From contig JAHQWL010000013.1 in assembly GCA_029856155.1 (NCBI GenBank), positions 1 through 60,955 of the forward strand: a stretch of 60,955 nucleotides of DNA, written 5' to 3'. The stretch's first letter is position 1, and every line of letters starts with the position of its first letter. The notes below the pieces were generated by a model, which was not told the origin of the DNA, searched no databases, and saw nothing but the letters and a program-made list of their open reading frames with translations. Below are positions 44,972-54,322 of this stretch, piece after piece. A program made the position numbers and the translations under genes. This DNA is from Promethearchaeia archaeon (GTDB taxonomy: Archaea > Asgardarchaeota > Lokiarchaeia > Sigyniarchaeales > SOKP01).

Positions 44972-46237
44972 TTATTCTTCTTGATTAAAATAATCAGAAT
45001 CGAAATTGGGGTATATTTTCTTTTTCCTACCTTCCTTTTCTAATGTAATTAGACCGAGATCAATTAACTTATTTAAATGGTATTGAATAGTCTTATGATC
45101 TACTTTAAATTTTTTAGTAATTAAGTTATTCCATATTCCTGGTGTTTTTTCAATCATTTCCAAAATCTCCAGAGTTAGTTTACTCTTTTGTAACTTTAAA
45201 TTTACATTTGAAATTGGATTTTTTTGATAATATGGAAAATAGGCGATAAAATTACCTATTCGCTTTTTTCCAATAATTTTATAGGTCTGAAGAATATCAA
45301 GATGCCAGACTAAATTTCCTGCAGCTAACCCAGTCCTACGTAATAATTCATTGAAATGGATTCCAGGTTCAGTTAGAATCAAATCTATTATTACATTTCG
45401 ATTTTCATTTTCTAAAACTTCATCTAATGATAATCGATGTGCGCCTTTCTCAATTGGAACTGTTCTAGTTCTTAGATAATGGAAATAATCCTTTTTTGAA
45501 ATCAAAACTACTAAAGATGCAATCCCAACGGCTATTATTACAATTGTAACTACTAACCAAGTCCAATCAGTTTGAATAACCCCAACTTCTAAAAGTGTGA
45601 TAAAGTAATCAGTATCCTGCTGAAGGTTTGAAAGAGAACTTTCTAGGATTTTTTCAGATGTAGTGTCATTGATTATTTCAATAGTGTTAACTAATTCCCA
45701 CGATTCTTGGTTAGATTCGAATATAGCTAATGAATAGGTTTTACTTGGATTTATATTATAAAGTTGATTTTTTTTGTATCTAATGGTTAAATTAGAAATT
45801 GAGGTATTCATTCTTATCCTAAAAACACAGTTATATCCAAATTGAAATTGATAATTGACTCTTTGAGGCTCTTTTGGAGCTTGAATTACTCCAAAGTTAT
45901 GTAAATTTGATTTTGTTGATATGTTTAATGAAATCGGTAGACTATTATTTATTATAAAATAGATTTGGCGGTAGCTAATACTGTTTTCATACTCAATATA
46001 AAGATCAATATAGGTATCTGTCGAAATTTCGAATGTATTATTATTCATGAACTCATAAGATACTCTTTCTTTTGGTTTAATAGAATCTGTAGTGGAAAAA
46101 CCACTTACTTTTTCTTTTCGTGCATTAACATTAGAGAAAGATAAATTAGATTCAATGAAAAATATTAATAGAAGTAGAATAATGACATAAAAATACCTAT
46201 TTTTTTTTCCTAATCTAATAGTAGCCAACAAATTCAT
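44972..46237 (-). CDS. Membrane-bound regulator with ectodomain and two winged helices
   Basis: A 421-residue protein. It has a hydrophobic N-terminal helix at about 15-32, an extracellular beta-rich domain of about 190 residues with many Asn/Ser/Thr (potential glycosylation sites) and a second membrane helix near 228-248 (WTWLVVTIVIIAVGIASLVVLIS). The cytoplasmic part has two winged-helix domains: NVIIDLILTEPGIHFNELLRRTGLAAGNLVWHLDIL, and LEMIEKTPGIWNNLITKKFKVDHKTIQYHLNKL. This architecture suggests direct signal transfer from the cell surface to DNA. The next leftward-strand neighbour upstream is a predicted surface protein 55 bp away, a possible partner. Confidence 0.7.
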   Translation of the reverse strand: MNLLATIRLGKKNRYFYVIILLLLIFFIESNLSFSNVNARKEKVSGFSTTDSIKPKERVSYEFMNNNTFEISTDTYIDLYIEYENSISYRQIYFIINNSLPISLNISTKSNLHNFGVIQAPKEPQRVNYQFQFGYNCVFRIRMNTSISNLTIRYKKNQLYNINPSKTYSLAIFESNQESWELVNTIEIINDTTSEKILESSLSNLQQDTDYFITLLEVGVIQTDWTWLVVTIVIIAVGIASLVVLISKKDYFHYLRTRTVPIEKGAHRLSLDEVLENENRNVIIDLILTEPGIHFNELLRRTGLAAGNLVWHLDILQTYKIIGKKRIGNFIAYFPYYQKNPISNVNLKLQKSKLTLEILEMIEKTPGIWNNLITKKFKVDHKTIQYHLNKLIDLGLITLEKEGRKKKIYPNFDSDYFNQEE

Positions 46238-46292
46238 TCAATTACTTTTTATTATTATATAAAAATTTAAAAAAAAAATTTTATTATTTTCT

Positions 46293-46997
46293 TTACTTTC
46301 TTTTCCTATATGCTACTAAGACAACACCTATGACTACTACTCCTATAAAAACAACTTCAATACCTACAAAACCCCAAATCGCATCATCAGTTTCAGGTAT
46401 AAGAATCGTCCAGGTAGAGAAGTGGTTAGTTTCGGCAACTAAATATCCTGCTTGTTCTGTTGTTGGAACAGCTACCCATTCTTCTTCGGCTTCATCATAG
46501 TAAGCCCATGTTCCCTCGCGGTTTCTATTGTTTGCTTGAATTTTAAGTTGTGCTTTGATTTGTTCTGATCCTGATTTATTTGTCTGAATCCTTATGCAAA
46601 ACCCTTCTTGATATAATAAGTTACGATTTCGATTTCTTACTTGATATCTGCTTCCTTGTAATAATCCTAATTCTTTCTGTTCTTCTGTGCATGTCATATT
46701 CATTTCAAGATCATTCTCTGCTTCAAGTTCAATTTCAAAATGTTTATCTCCAATTTTTGGAGCTTCACTACAATTGATATATCCTTGAATTGATATATTT
46801 GCTCGAACTGTTAGTCTTGTTTGCAATTGAAATTGCCACGTTAAGTTATGATTTGCCTGTACCTGATATTGATATAATCCGGGATCATTGACAGGAATTG
46901 GAGGATCTGGAGTAGCTAATACCGTATTCACGTTGAATAATGCTAAGAAAATTGCGAAAGTAAAAATTCCGATAAATATTTTATTTAGCTTTTTCAT
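46293..46997 (-). CDS. Exported, membrane-anchored surface protein
   Basis: A 234-residue protein with a Sec signal (KKLNKIFIGIFTFAIFLALFNVNTVLA, cleavage likely after LA-TP), an ectodomain of about 170 residues rich in Gln/Asn and charged strands, and a C-terminal anchor (IWGFVGIEVVFIGVVVIGVVLVAYRKRK) with a basic cytoplasmic end. A PGF-CTERM-like motif is not visible. The segment ETNHFSTWTILIPE before the anchor resembles the 'F-S-x-(Y/W)-x-(V/I)' sequence that ends many archaeal surface beta-domains. Function is unknown. It precedes the membrane-bound winged-helix regulator and may be co-transcribed with it. Confidence 0.65.
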   Translation of the reverse strand: MKKLNKIFIGIFTFAIFLALFNVNTVLATPDPPIPVNDPGLYQYQVQANHNLTWQFQLQTRLTVRANISIQGYINCSEAPKIGDKHFEIELEAENDLEMNMTCTEEQKELGLLQGSRYQVRNRNRNLLYQEGFCIRIQTNKSGSEQIKAQLKIQANNRNREGTWAYYDEAEEEWVAVPTTEQAGYLVAETNHFSTWTILIPETDDAIWGFVGIEVVFIGVVVIGVVLVAYRKRK

Positions 46998-47311
46998 TTT
47001 ATTTTTAACACCTAAATTGGTCTAAGTAAATTAACGGGTGTCATATAAAAAAGATTGAGGAATAATTATACCCAATAAAATTAATTTGATTTACTGAATT
47101 ATTATTCAATATATAGACATTTATGTGCTACGAAATTAGAGCTTCGTTAGAAATCGATTACCCTTAATAGAAAAAAATCCCTTAAACCTTAAATTTAAAT
47201 TTTAACATTTTGAAAATATTATTAAACATTTTCAGATTAAAATAATAATAATGAATTCATCTTAAATTTAGTTTAATTTGAATTCAAATTCAATTTAATG
47301 GAGAAAAAGGT
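46998..47311. other. Divergent promoter region, 310 bp
   Basis: No credible gene. The region is AT-rich and contains runs such as AAATTTAAATTTTAACATTTTG and the repeat AATTCAAATTCAATTTAATGG just before the rightward start. The two flanking genes diverge, so both promoters must lie here. Confidence 0.35.
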
Positions 47312-49567
47312 ATGTCGTTAAAAGATTTCACTAAAGAGGTATTCACACGATATGGTTTTACCGAAGATAATATCAATATTTATTTAGTCTATTTGAGAGT
47401 ACCTCGTGCTACTCCTTCTGAAGTTTACATGACTTTAGTGGAAGAACATGAAGGGTTACAATATGATACTGTATTAGAAATCACCAATTGGTTAGTTGAG
47501 AAAGGATTCCTCAAACGAGTTGAAGGAATTATTGATAGATATATTCCACTTCAACCATTTTTCGAATTATTTACAAATGAATCAGAGAATTTCAGAAATG
47601 AAATTGCTAGAATTAAAGATACAATATTAGCTGATCAATCTGATCGGTTTGAGAACCTTGAAGCGATACAAAATAAAAGTATTGGAGAGGTAGAAAATGC
47701 TGTTGATACACAAATCAAAAACTTTTTTGAAGATTCTGATTCTAAAAATAATACTAAAAAGAATCGAATAGATGGTGCCACTACACGTTTTACTGAGACT
47801 AGTAAGACATTAGAGAGAAATATTCATACAATAATGGATACTTTAAATTCAAATTTAAAAAATATCTCGGAGACAATTGTTAATAAAAATGAAACTGAAA
47901 TTACTACGACAAAAGACGATCTAACATCATTGATTTCGAAATTATTACTTGATTTTTCAAGTAGAGTCGAAAATTTAGAAAAAGAATTGAAGATGGACCT
48001 GGATGAACATGTTGAAAGACATAAAAATATCGCAAATCAACTTAAACCAAAAATGGAACAAATTCTTGAGAAATACTTGGAACGTATGGATAAAGTAGTC
48101 ACTGATTTAAAAGCTAAAATTTCGAATTTGTTAAAAGAACACTCAAATCATGTGAAGAACACTACAGATACTTTACAGGTAAATTTAAAGGCTACTGTTG
48201 ATGAAAGGCATAGAACATTAACAGATCAAACGAATGAATTTAAAAGCATGACCTTAACCTTGATTGATAATTTACTTGAACATGCAAATAGGTTTACTGA
48301 CTTTTCTGAAGATATGGCAAAAAAAGGATTTTTCTGGATGGGAAAGAAGAAAAAATATAAAGCTCGACATAAGACAACTATTGAGAATGTTTTAAAATAT
48401 ACAGAACCTATGAAACCTGATTTTATCAAAACAAGTGAAGATTACGTCACAAATACACGTATAACTACAGACAAGATCAAATCTGATGTAGCAGATATTA
48501 TGGTGAAAGAACATGATGGATTGGTTTCAGAAACTAATGATCTTGATTATAGAGCTCAAGAAACTATAAATGCTCAATTAGAGAATTTAGCAACCGATCT
48601 AGCAGGCGAGGTTGATGAAACCCTTCAAAGTGGCGTAAATGATTGTTCCGATACTAGAATAAAGTTAAAAGATTCTCTAGAAAATTCACTAAAGCAACAT
48701 CATCGACAATATGATGATGCAATAAATAATCATAAAGACAATTCTCTCAAACATTATACAGACTTTGATGTTGAAATTAAAAGGATAAGTGCAGATTGGA
48801 CTAGAGATGTAGATGTTAATTTCGATAATGGCAAAAGAGATTGTTCAGATAAAATCGATAGTGAAATTAGATTATGGGATGCTGAAGCAAAAGATATGAA
48901 TACAAACTTAACCGATATGCTCGCAGATCATAAATCTAAATATGAGCAAAACGCAAAAACCCTCCAAAATAGTTTATCAAATACTACAAAAGATACAAAT
49001 CAAAATGTAAAAGATGCAATTGCAGACTTCACATTACAGTTCATGAATTCTATCGATGATGCGACTGAATTAGGTGAAAATAATGAGGATAAATTAAGAG
49101 ATATTCATAATGCCTCAAGTTCAATTCCCGAAATAGCAAAAGTAACAACTTGGCCGATAGTGGGAAAAGATGCTATGGTTGCGGCTATAAAAGATGCTGT
49201 TTATCGTGTAAAATCTTCGATCATCATAGTTACTCCATATGTCGTCCCTGAGATATTACAAGTTGTCTCTGAATATGCCTTTCAGAAAAAAGCAGCGAGA
49301 TTTATGCTCACTTCCCATTTTGATTTAAGCACATTCTCTGGAATTATTGGCAAAATGAAGCAACTCGGCAATATCCAATTTAGACAATTACAAGGTACAG
49401 GTGAGTTTTTTGCGGTCACTAGGGATGCTGAAGAAGTAATTCTTGCACCTGCAACTGAAAAAGAAGCTGACATGATTGCAATTGTCTCAAACCAAGAAGG
49501 ATATGCGAAGTTGTACTCCCAGTTTATAGGTCCTATTTTCCAAGCAAATAGTCGCCCTATCAAATAG
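47312..49567 (+). CDS. TrmB-like winged helix, long coiled coil, and C-terminal sensor-like domain
   Basis: A 751-residue protein. Residues 1-95 are a TrmB-type winged helix (FTRYGFTEDNINIYLVYLRVPRATPSEVYMTL, EITNWLVEKGFLKRV, DRYIPLQPFFELF). Residues about 100-600 are helical and coiled coil, with short tandem-like elements such as D-x-x-S-x-T-R and repeated His/Asp/Lys patterns. One Lys/Phe-rich stretch near residues 340-352 (KKGFFWMGKKKKYK) might touch membrane. Residues about 610-751 resemble the PLD-like TrmB C-terminal domain: GKDAMVAAIKDAVYRVKSSIIIVTPYV and IRFRQLQGTGEFFAVTRDAEEVILAP. No HKD motif is seen. I infer a regulator or DNA-tethering scaffold. Similar proteins are common in Lokiarchaeia. 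Confidence 0.65.
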   Translation: MSLKDFTKEVFTRYGFTEDNINIYLVYLRVPRATPSEVYMTLVEEHEGLQYDTVLEITNWLVEKGFLKRVEGIIDRYIPLQPFFELFTNESENFRNEIARIKDTILADQSDRFENLEAIQNKSIGEVENAVDTQIKNFFEDSDSKNNTKKNRIDGATTRFTETSKTLERNIHTIMDTLNSNLKNISETIVNKNETEITTTKDDLTSLISKLLLDFSSRVENLEKELKMDLDEHVERHKNIANQLKPKMEQILEKYLERMDKVVTDLKAKISNLLKEHSNHVKNTTDTLQVNLKATVDERHRTLTDQTNEFKSMTLTLIDNLLEHANRFTDFSEDMAKKGFFWMGKKKKYKARHKTTIENVLKYTEPMKPDFIKTSEDYVTNTRITTDKIKSDVADIMVKEHDGLVSETNDLDYRAQETINAQLENLATDLAGEVDETLQSGVNDCSDTRIKLKDSLENSLKQHHRQYDDAINNHKDNSLKHYTDFDVEIKRISADWTRDVDVNFDNGKRDCSDKIDSEIRLWDAEAKDMNTNLTDMLADHKSKYEQNAKTLQNSLSNTTKDTNQNVKDAIADFTLQFMNSIDDATELGENNEDKLRDIHNASSSIPEIAKVTTWPIVGKDAMVAAIKDAVYRVKSSIIIVTPYVVPEILQVVSEYAFQKKAARFMLTSHFDLSTFSGIIGKMKQLGNIQFRQLQGTGEFFAVTRDAEEVILAPATEKEADMIAIVSNQEGYAKLYSQFIGPIFQANSRPIK

Positions 49568-49715
49568 AGCATTAATCAAGTATTTTAATTCTTTTATTTC
49601 TCTCTTTTTAAATACTTCAGACTTTAGTTTTTCCTCAATATTGAGTTAGTATTAAATATATAGCTTATGTGATACTACTTACAAATAGTCAAATCTGGAA
49701 TTAAATTATTATGGT

Positions 49716-51025
49716 ATGGAAATGATGAGCGATAGTTCTAAAAAAGTTGAATTAATGGCTCCGTTAAAAAATTATAAATCTTTGAATGCTGTGTTAGGTA
49801 AGGCTGATGCTGTGTATTTTGGTGTTGAATCACTTAACATGAGAATGTATAGCGACAATTTTAAACTTGAAGAGTTAAATAATATTGTTAAAACTTGCCA
49901 TGATAATAATACAAACGCATATCTCACAACAAATATAATAATTTATGAAAATGAATTTCCATTATTGGAGCAAGTATTAGATAAAGCTGTAAATGCAGAA
50001 ATTGATGCTGTAATCATACATGATATTGGTGCCATTCAATTAGCAAAAGAAAAGGGTTTAAAATTTCATATTTCCACTCAAGCTAACGTTTCTAATTCTC
50101 AAACAGCATTATTTTATGAATCCTTGGGCGCACAAAGATTAATTCTTGCAAGAGAATTATCACTCGAACAGATTAAAGAAATAAAAAAGAAACTTAATAA
50201 AACTGAAGTTGAAACTTTTGTTCACGGTGCTCAGTGTACTTCAATTTCAGGTCGATGTTATTTTTCTGCGGAAATTTGTCAATCGCAAGATTATTCAGCA
50301 AATAGAGGGAAATGTGTTCAACCATGCAGAAGAAAATGGCGAGTATATGATGACCAAAATAATGAGTTGTTATATGATGGCGTGTTCTTTATTAACGCGA
50401 AAGATCTCTGTATGATTGAATATATTCCAAAATTAATCGAAGCTAAAATAGATGCCTTTAAAATTGAAGGTCGAATGAGAGATCCAATCTATATTGAAGA
50501 GACAACTTCATGTTATAGAGAAGCTATTGATGCGTATTATGAGAATACTTTCACAGAAGAGAAAATTAATGATTGGCTAAAACGTTTAAATAAAGTATAT
50601 AATCGAGGTTTCTCAACGGGTTTTTATTTTGGATTGCCAAAAGGGAGTGAAATTCAAAGAGATTTTGATGGTAATATCTCTAATTATAAAAAAATTGAGA
50701 TAGGTAAGGTTTTAAATTACTTTCCAGAAAAAAAAGCAGCGAAGATCCTTTTAACATCAGGAAGTCTCAAGTTAAAGGATGAAATTTTTATTATTGGTAC
50801 ACATACAGAAACTTATTTGAGACAAGAAATTAACTCCCTTCAGATTAAACAAAAGAAGAATCTAACCGAAACCCCATATGTTTCATCAAAAAAAGAACGT
50901 ATAACTGTGGGAATTATTGTTGATAAACCAGTTAAAAAAAATGATAAAATTTTCAAATTACAGCAGCAGTAGAAATTGAAAATAATGAAATTATTCTGGT
51001 AAAAAAGAGATCTAAAAAAAATTAA
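49716..51025 (+). CDS. Peptidase U32 family protein with probable 3' frameshift
   Basis: The main frame (49716-50972) encodes 418 residues of a U32-family protein: ELMAPLKNYKSLNAVLGKADAVYFGVESLNMR, FHISTQANVSNSQTA, and the Fe-S-type cysteines in GAQCTSISGRCYFS, ICQSQDYSANRGKCVQPCR, then AKDLCMIEYIPKL and DAFKIEGRMRDP. U32 members such as RlhA and UbiU/UbiV hydroxylate RNA or quinones and carry Fe-S clusters, so peptidase activity should not be assumed. The frame ends KIFKLQQQ. In another frame the next codons read ITAAVEIENNEIILVKKRSKKN to a TAA at 51023-51025, which suits the C terminus better. A one-base change near 50945-50965 would join them. Confidence 0.8.
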
Positions 51026-51050
51026 GGTTATTTGGCCAAATAAGGAAAAC

Positions 51051-52334
51051 TCAATCCCAAGTAGCCTTCTTTACTTCATTATCATCGTCTTCTGTATGAA
51101 TTCGTTTAAGATCTATGTCTTGATAACCTGGGAGAACACTAAGTATTCTTCTCATAGCAAATTTAACGTCTTTGGCTGATGCAATAAATCTTCCAACTAT
51201 TAAAATATCTGCTCCTTGTTCTATTGCAAATGTTGCAGTTGAGGGTTCAATCCCTCCAGCTACAGCAACTAAAACCCTGTCCTTTCCTGAAGCTTTCTTC
51301 TTGCTTGCATACAATTCTTTAATTTTCGGAACTAATGCCCACCTCTGTCGTTGTTGAGCATCCGGGGATTTATCTCCTGCAGATTGCTCAACATCGATAC
51401 CTCTATGAATTATCACGACATCTGGTATTTGTTTTAAGGAACTTAACTTTTCAATGGGATTTTGAACTTCCATTGTATCAACAAATGCATGAATTCCTAG
51501 TCTTTGTGCTTCCATAATAAATTTATCAAGTGAGGCAGTAGCAGCTAAACCACTTGCTACAACTCCGTCGGCTGTCGCGTCAAATGCAAAATCGACTTCT
51601 AATTTTCCAACATCTAAGGTCTTTAAATCGGCAACAATAAATTTTTCTTTTGCAACATCACGAATTTGTTTAATTGATTCCATACCATATTTCTTGAGAA
51701 ATGGTGTTCCAACTTCTAGAATTATACGATCGCTTTTTGGTAAGTCCTTAACAACTTTAATTTGCTTTTCCAAGGCGGGATGATCTAATGCTACTTGTAT
51801 GTATGGGGGACGCCAGAGTCTAGGAACCCGAATTCCCGCAACTGGGTGTTTAGCACGGTCTTTATCATAGAATATCTTTTCAATTGGAGGATAATTCTTA
51901 AGAGCTCTCTGAATTGCCAGTTTTGTAGCACCATAATTAAATTGATAAATTTTTCGGTAATCTGTAGCGTCAGGATGTATAAATACACTCACAATTATTA
52001 CCCACTCATCCAATTTATTCATAGGGATTAAACCTTCTTCTACGGCATCAGCAATACCTTTTGCTACTGCTGCCTGAGCAGGACCAAAAATTTTGTTAGC
52101 ATCTTCCATATCTGCTACAGTAACCTTAGGAACGATTAAAGAGACGGGTTTGGACAAGAGGTTAGGTCTAATAGCAGCTAGCAAACCGCCGTGGCCTTTT
52201 GAGGGGGTGCTTAAGGCATTTGCGAAAGAGATTCCCACAGGTCCATCTTTTGAACCAACTATTAAATCTACATGAGCTAGGTTAGGGGCTTCTCCTATCA
52301 AGGCTTCTCCGATAAAGTAATCATTTTTAGCCAT
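51051..52334 (-). CDS. Bifunctional formaldehyde-activating enzyme and 3-hexulose-6-phosphate synthase
   Basis: A 427-residue fusion. Residues 1-165 are Fae, which condenses formaldehyde with a tetrahydropterin: FIGEALIGEAPNLAHVDLIVG with the catalytic His21, FGPAQAAVAKGIADAVEEG and FIHPDATDYRKIYQFNYGAT. Residues about 180-427 are Hps (OMP decarboxylase superfamily): YIQVALDHPALEKQIKVV, EVGTPFLKKYG, ADLKTLDVGKLEVDFAF and VAVAGGIEPSTATFAIEQGADILIVGRFIASAKD. The archaeal fusion is thought to run in the reverse ribulose-monophosphate direction to supply pentoses, with Fae scavenging the formaldehyde released. It is monocistronic and convergent with the U32 gene. Confidence 0.95.
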   Translation of the reverse strand: MAKNDYFIGEALIGEAPNLAHVDLIVGSKDGPVGISFANALSTPSKGHGGLLAAIRPNLLSKPVSLIVPKVTVADMEDANKIFGPAQAAVAKGIADAVEEGLIPMNKLDEWVIIVSVFIHPDATDYRKIYQFNYGATKLAIQRALKNYPPIEKIFYDKDRAKHPVAGIRVPRLWRPPYIQVALDHPALEKQIKVVKDLPKSDRIILEVGTPFLKKYGMESIKQIRDVAKEKFIVADLKTLDVGKLEVDFAFDATADGVVASGLAATASLDKFIMEAQRLGIHAFVDTMEVQNPIEKLSSLKQIPDVVIIHRGIDVEQSAGDKSPDAQQRQRWALVPKIKELYASKKKASGKDRVLVAVAGGIEPSTATFAIEQGADILIVGRFIASAKDVKFAMRRILSVLPGYQDIDLKRIHTEDDDNEVKKATWD

Positions 52335-52576
52335 ATGATTTTCCTTTTTGAATTATTATATTAGTTCTTTTTATAATTTTGTAGAGTATTTTTATTTATA
52401 ATAATGTGTTTTATAGATAACATAAAAAAATTGCGTATCTACATTATTCTAAAGTTAATACTCTATTAATAAAATTATCCTTGATACAAAGTTCTATTAG
52501 ATTAAATTAATATCTTTGATAAAAAACAAAAAATCCAAAATATGACCTTTTTTACATGATAAAACGAGAAGTAAAA

Positions 52577-53494
52577 TTAAGTAAAAAGGGTGAATAATTT
52601 ATTATTAGCCTTTCGAGCAAAAACTAATGTTTCTTCCAGTAATTTTAAACCCTTATCTGTATATTCATTGAATTCTTTTTCATCTTTTATATAATGTGTT
52701 GCATAAAGACAATAAAGAAAACCTCCGAGTAAATATATTATTGCACGAGATCTATTATCATCACAATTACCTAAAAGTTTTATATAATCATCAAATTTCA
52801 CAATGTTATCTTTAAGATATTCTTTAAACAATGGTTCCTTCTTAAAATCTTTTAAAAAAACTTTAGTCATGTTTATCATTAGTTCAGAAAAAATACTTTC
52901 AGAAAATATACGAAGATTTCCAAGATTTAATGATAATTTCAAAGCTTTAGATGCTAAACTTATCCCATTTTGAAAATTTTGATCAACTTCTAATTTATCA
53001 GCTGAAAAAGGTTGAAGAAAAATAAAACAAAATGCTGCTCTTGATAAACATCTAGCTACACTCTCTTGATCATCGCTTTTGGGTGAAAATAAATTACTAG
53101 CTTCAACAAAAAGGTCACTTGATTTACTAAATGATTTCTTTGCATCACTGATAGAGCTCGCAATAAATCCATGAGCAAATAATGCTTCTGCTTCACATTC
53201 TAACTCTTCTGCTTTATTTTTATTTTGCTTAAAAAGATCTTTACTTTTATTATAAGTTTCAATTACTCGTCTTAAACTTTCTACATATTCAGCTTTTGTA
53301 TCGACCGTTTCGGATGCTAAAAAATAAACGCGACCTAAGCGTTTATAAGCATTAGCAGCTTCTTTCACTTATTTCTTATTTAAAAATGAATTACCTGCTT
53401 CTTCATATAACCTTGCTGCTTCAGCCCAGTTATATGAATTTTCTTCAGTTTGTGCTCTATCTAACAATTCAGTTAGTTTATCATCATCAATCAT
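52577..53494 (-). pseudogene. TPR-like helical repeat protein interrupted by in-frame TAA at codon 42
   Basis: From ATG at 53494 the frame reads IDDDKLTELLDRAQTEENS and WAEAARLYEEAGNSFLNKK, then TAA at 53371-53369. It continues in the same frame as VKEAANAYKRLGRVYFLASE, the next helix pair expected of a TPR/SNAP-like helical repeat. Repeats of about 35-40 residues with A-x-x-(Y/F)-x-x-A-(G/A) signatures persist to the end at 52577, for about 305 residues in total. Re-initiation from GTG at 53368 would give 263 residues lacking the first repeat. One base change, for example AAA or CAA to TAA, explains the interruption. Function is unknown; TPR proteins usually mediate protein contacts. Confidence 0.6.
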
Positions 53495-53654
53495 TTACTT
53501 TCAATAAAAAATACTTAAATTCTTGATTTTTTTGGACTTATTATTATTTAAGATACTTACAAAACATTTATACCTAGCAAATTATATATATCAAAATTGA
53601 CATTTATATCAAAATAATAAAATTAGTTCTTTAACATTAAAGAGTGAATGATTA

Positions 53655-53807
53655 ATGTCATATACAATTGCAAAGGAAAAATTTCCTAAAAAACCTGTTA
53701 GTGAAAAGGTTATAGAGGTTTGTAAAAAAGATTTTAGAAATTTTAAAAAGGACAATGGAAACAGAGTAATTGAATTAATTCAATCAGAGATTAAAAATGC
53801 TGACTAA
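53655..53807 (+). CDS. Small hypothetical protein
   Basis: A possible 50-residue basic helical protein (SYTIAKEKFPKKPVSEKV, then VCKKDFRNFKKDNGNRVIEL). It is immediately followed by ATG of a second 49-codon frame (53808-53957) with NIPNKVLIEQNENLEMIRNLIRE. The stop-start junction (TAAATG) suggests translational coupling, or the two may be remnants of one gene. No family is recognised. Confidence 0.4.
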   Translation: MSYTIAKEKFPKKPVSEKVIEVCKKDFRNFKKDNGNRVIELIQSEIKNAD

Positions 53808-53957
53808 ATGAACATTCCTAATAAGGTTTTGATTGAACAGAATGAGAATTTAGAAATGATTAGAAACTTAATTCGTGAAAGTAGAAAAGATGTTGCATTT
53901 TCGATATTTTTTCGAACATTTCCAAGCTGTTTACCACACAGAACTAGAAACCTTTAA
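53808..53957 (+). CDS. Small hypothetical protein following the previous one
   Basis: A 49-codon frame whose first half is helical (NENLEMIRNLIRESRKDVAFS) and whose last 20 residues (FRTFPSCLPHRTRNL) look non-coding. It could be the start of a truncated gene. Its end lies 17 bp from the convergent ATL gene. Confidence 0.25.
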   Translation: MNIPNKVLIEQNENLEMIRNLIRESRKDVAFSIFFRTFPSCLPHRTRNL

Positions 53958-53973
53958 TTTTAATCAATACTTT

Positions 53974-54300
53974 TTACATATCTTCTATAGAATTAATTTT
54001 CCACAGATATTCCTTTAGGTCTAAATTAAATCTATCTGAAAACTTTATCCCTTCTTGTTCTAATAAGTTCTTTTGATATTCACAATCTTCGACTGCTTTT
54101 AAAGAAATTTTACCTTTTGAACTGATAACTCGATGCCAGGGAAGATCATATTTTTTTGATGATGAATGTAAAATCCATGAAACTTGTCTGGCAGCTCTTG
54201 GATTTCCTGCTAATTTAGCAATAAATCCATAAGTGAGAACTTTTCCCTCCGGAATTTTTTTAATTATGTCAATAATTTTTTGTGTAAAATCACTAGGAAT
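53974..54300 (-). CDS. Alkyltransferase-like protein (ATL), start codon irregular
   Basis: A 108-residue MGMT DNA-binding-domain protein: FTQKIIDIIKKIPEGKVLTYGFIAKLAG, PRAARQVSWILHSSS and LPWHRVISSKGKISL. The MGMT active-site Cys is replaced by Trp (PWHRV instead of PCHRV), so it is an ATL that binds O6-alkylguanine without repairing it and flags it for excision repair. In this frame no ATG, GTG or TTG lies between the upstream TAA and the conserved region; the first usable codon is ATT at 54300. An ATG at 54313 in another frame reads MVILNS and would connect if one A of the TTAAATT run were removed. It is the third gene after the 272-residue and radical SAM genes. Confidence 0.75.
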   Translation of the reverse strand: MPSDFTQKIIDIIKKIPEGKVLTYGFIAKLAGNPRAARQVSWILHSSSKKYDLPWHRVISSKGKISLKAVEDCEYQKNLLEQEGIKFSDRFNLDLKEYLWKINSIEDM

Positions 54301-54322
54301 TTAAAATCACCATTTTAAGATA

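Noticed and set aside
49716..50972. Collagenase-type peptidase
   Set aside because: The visible cysteines match the Fe-S U32 hydroxylase group, and no peptidase catalytic residues are evident.
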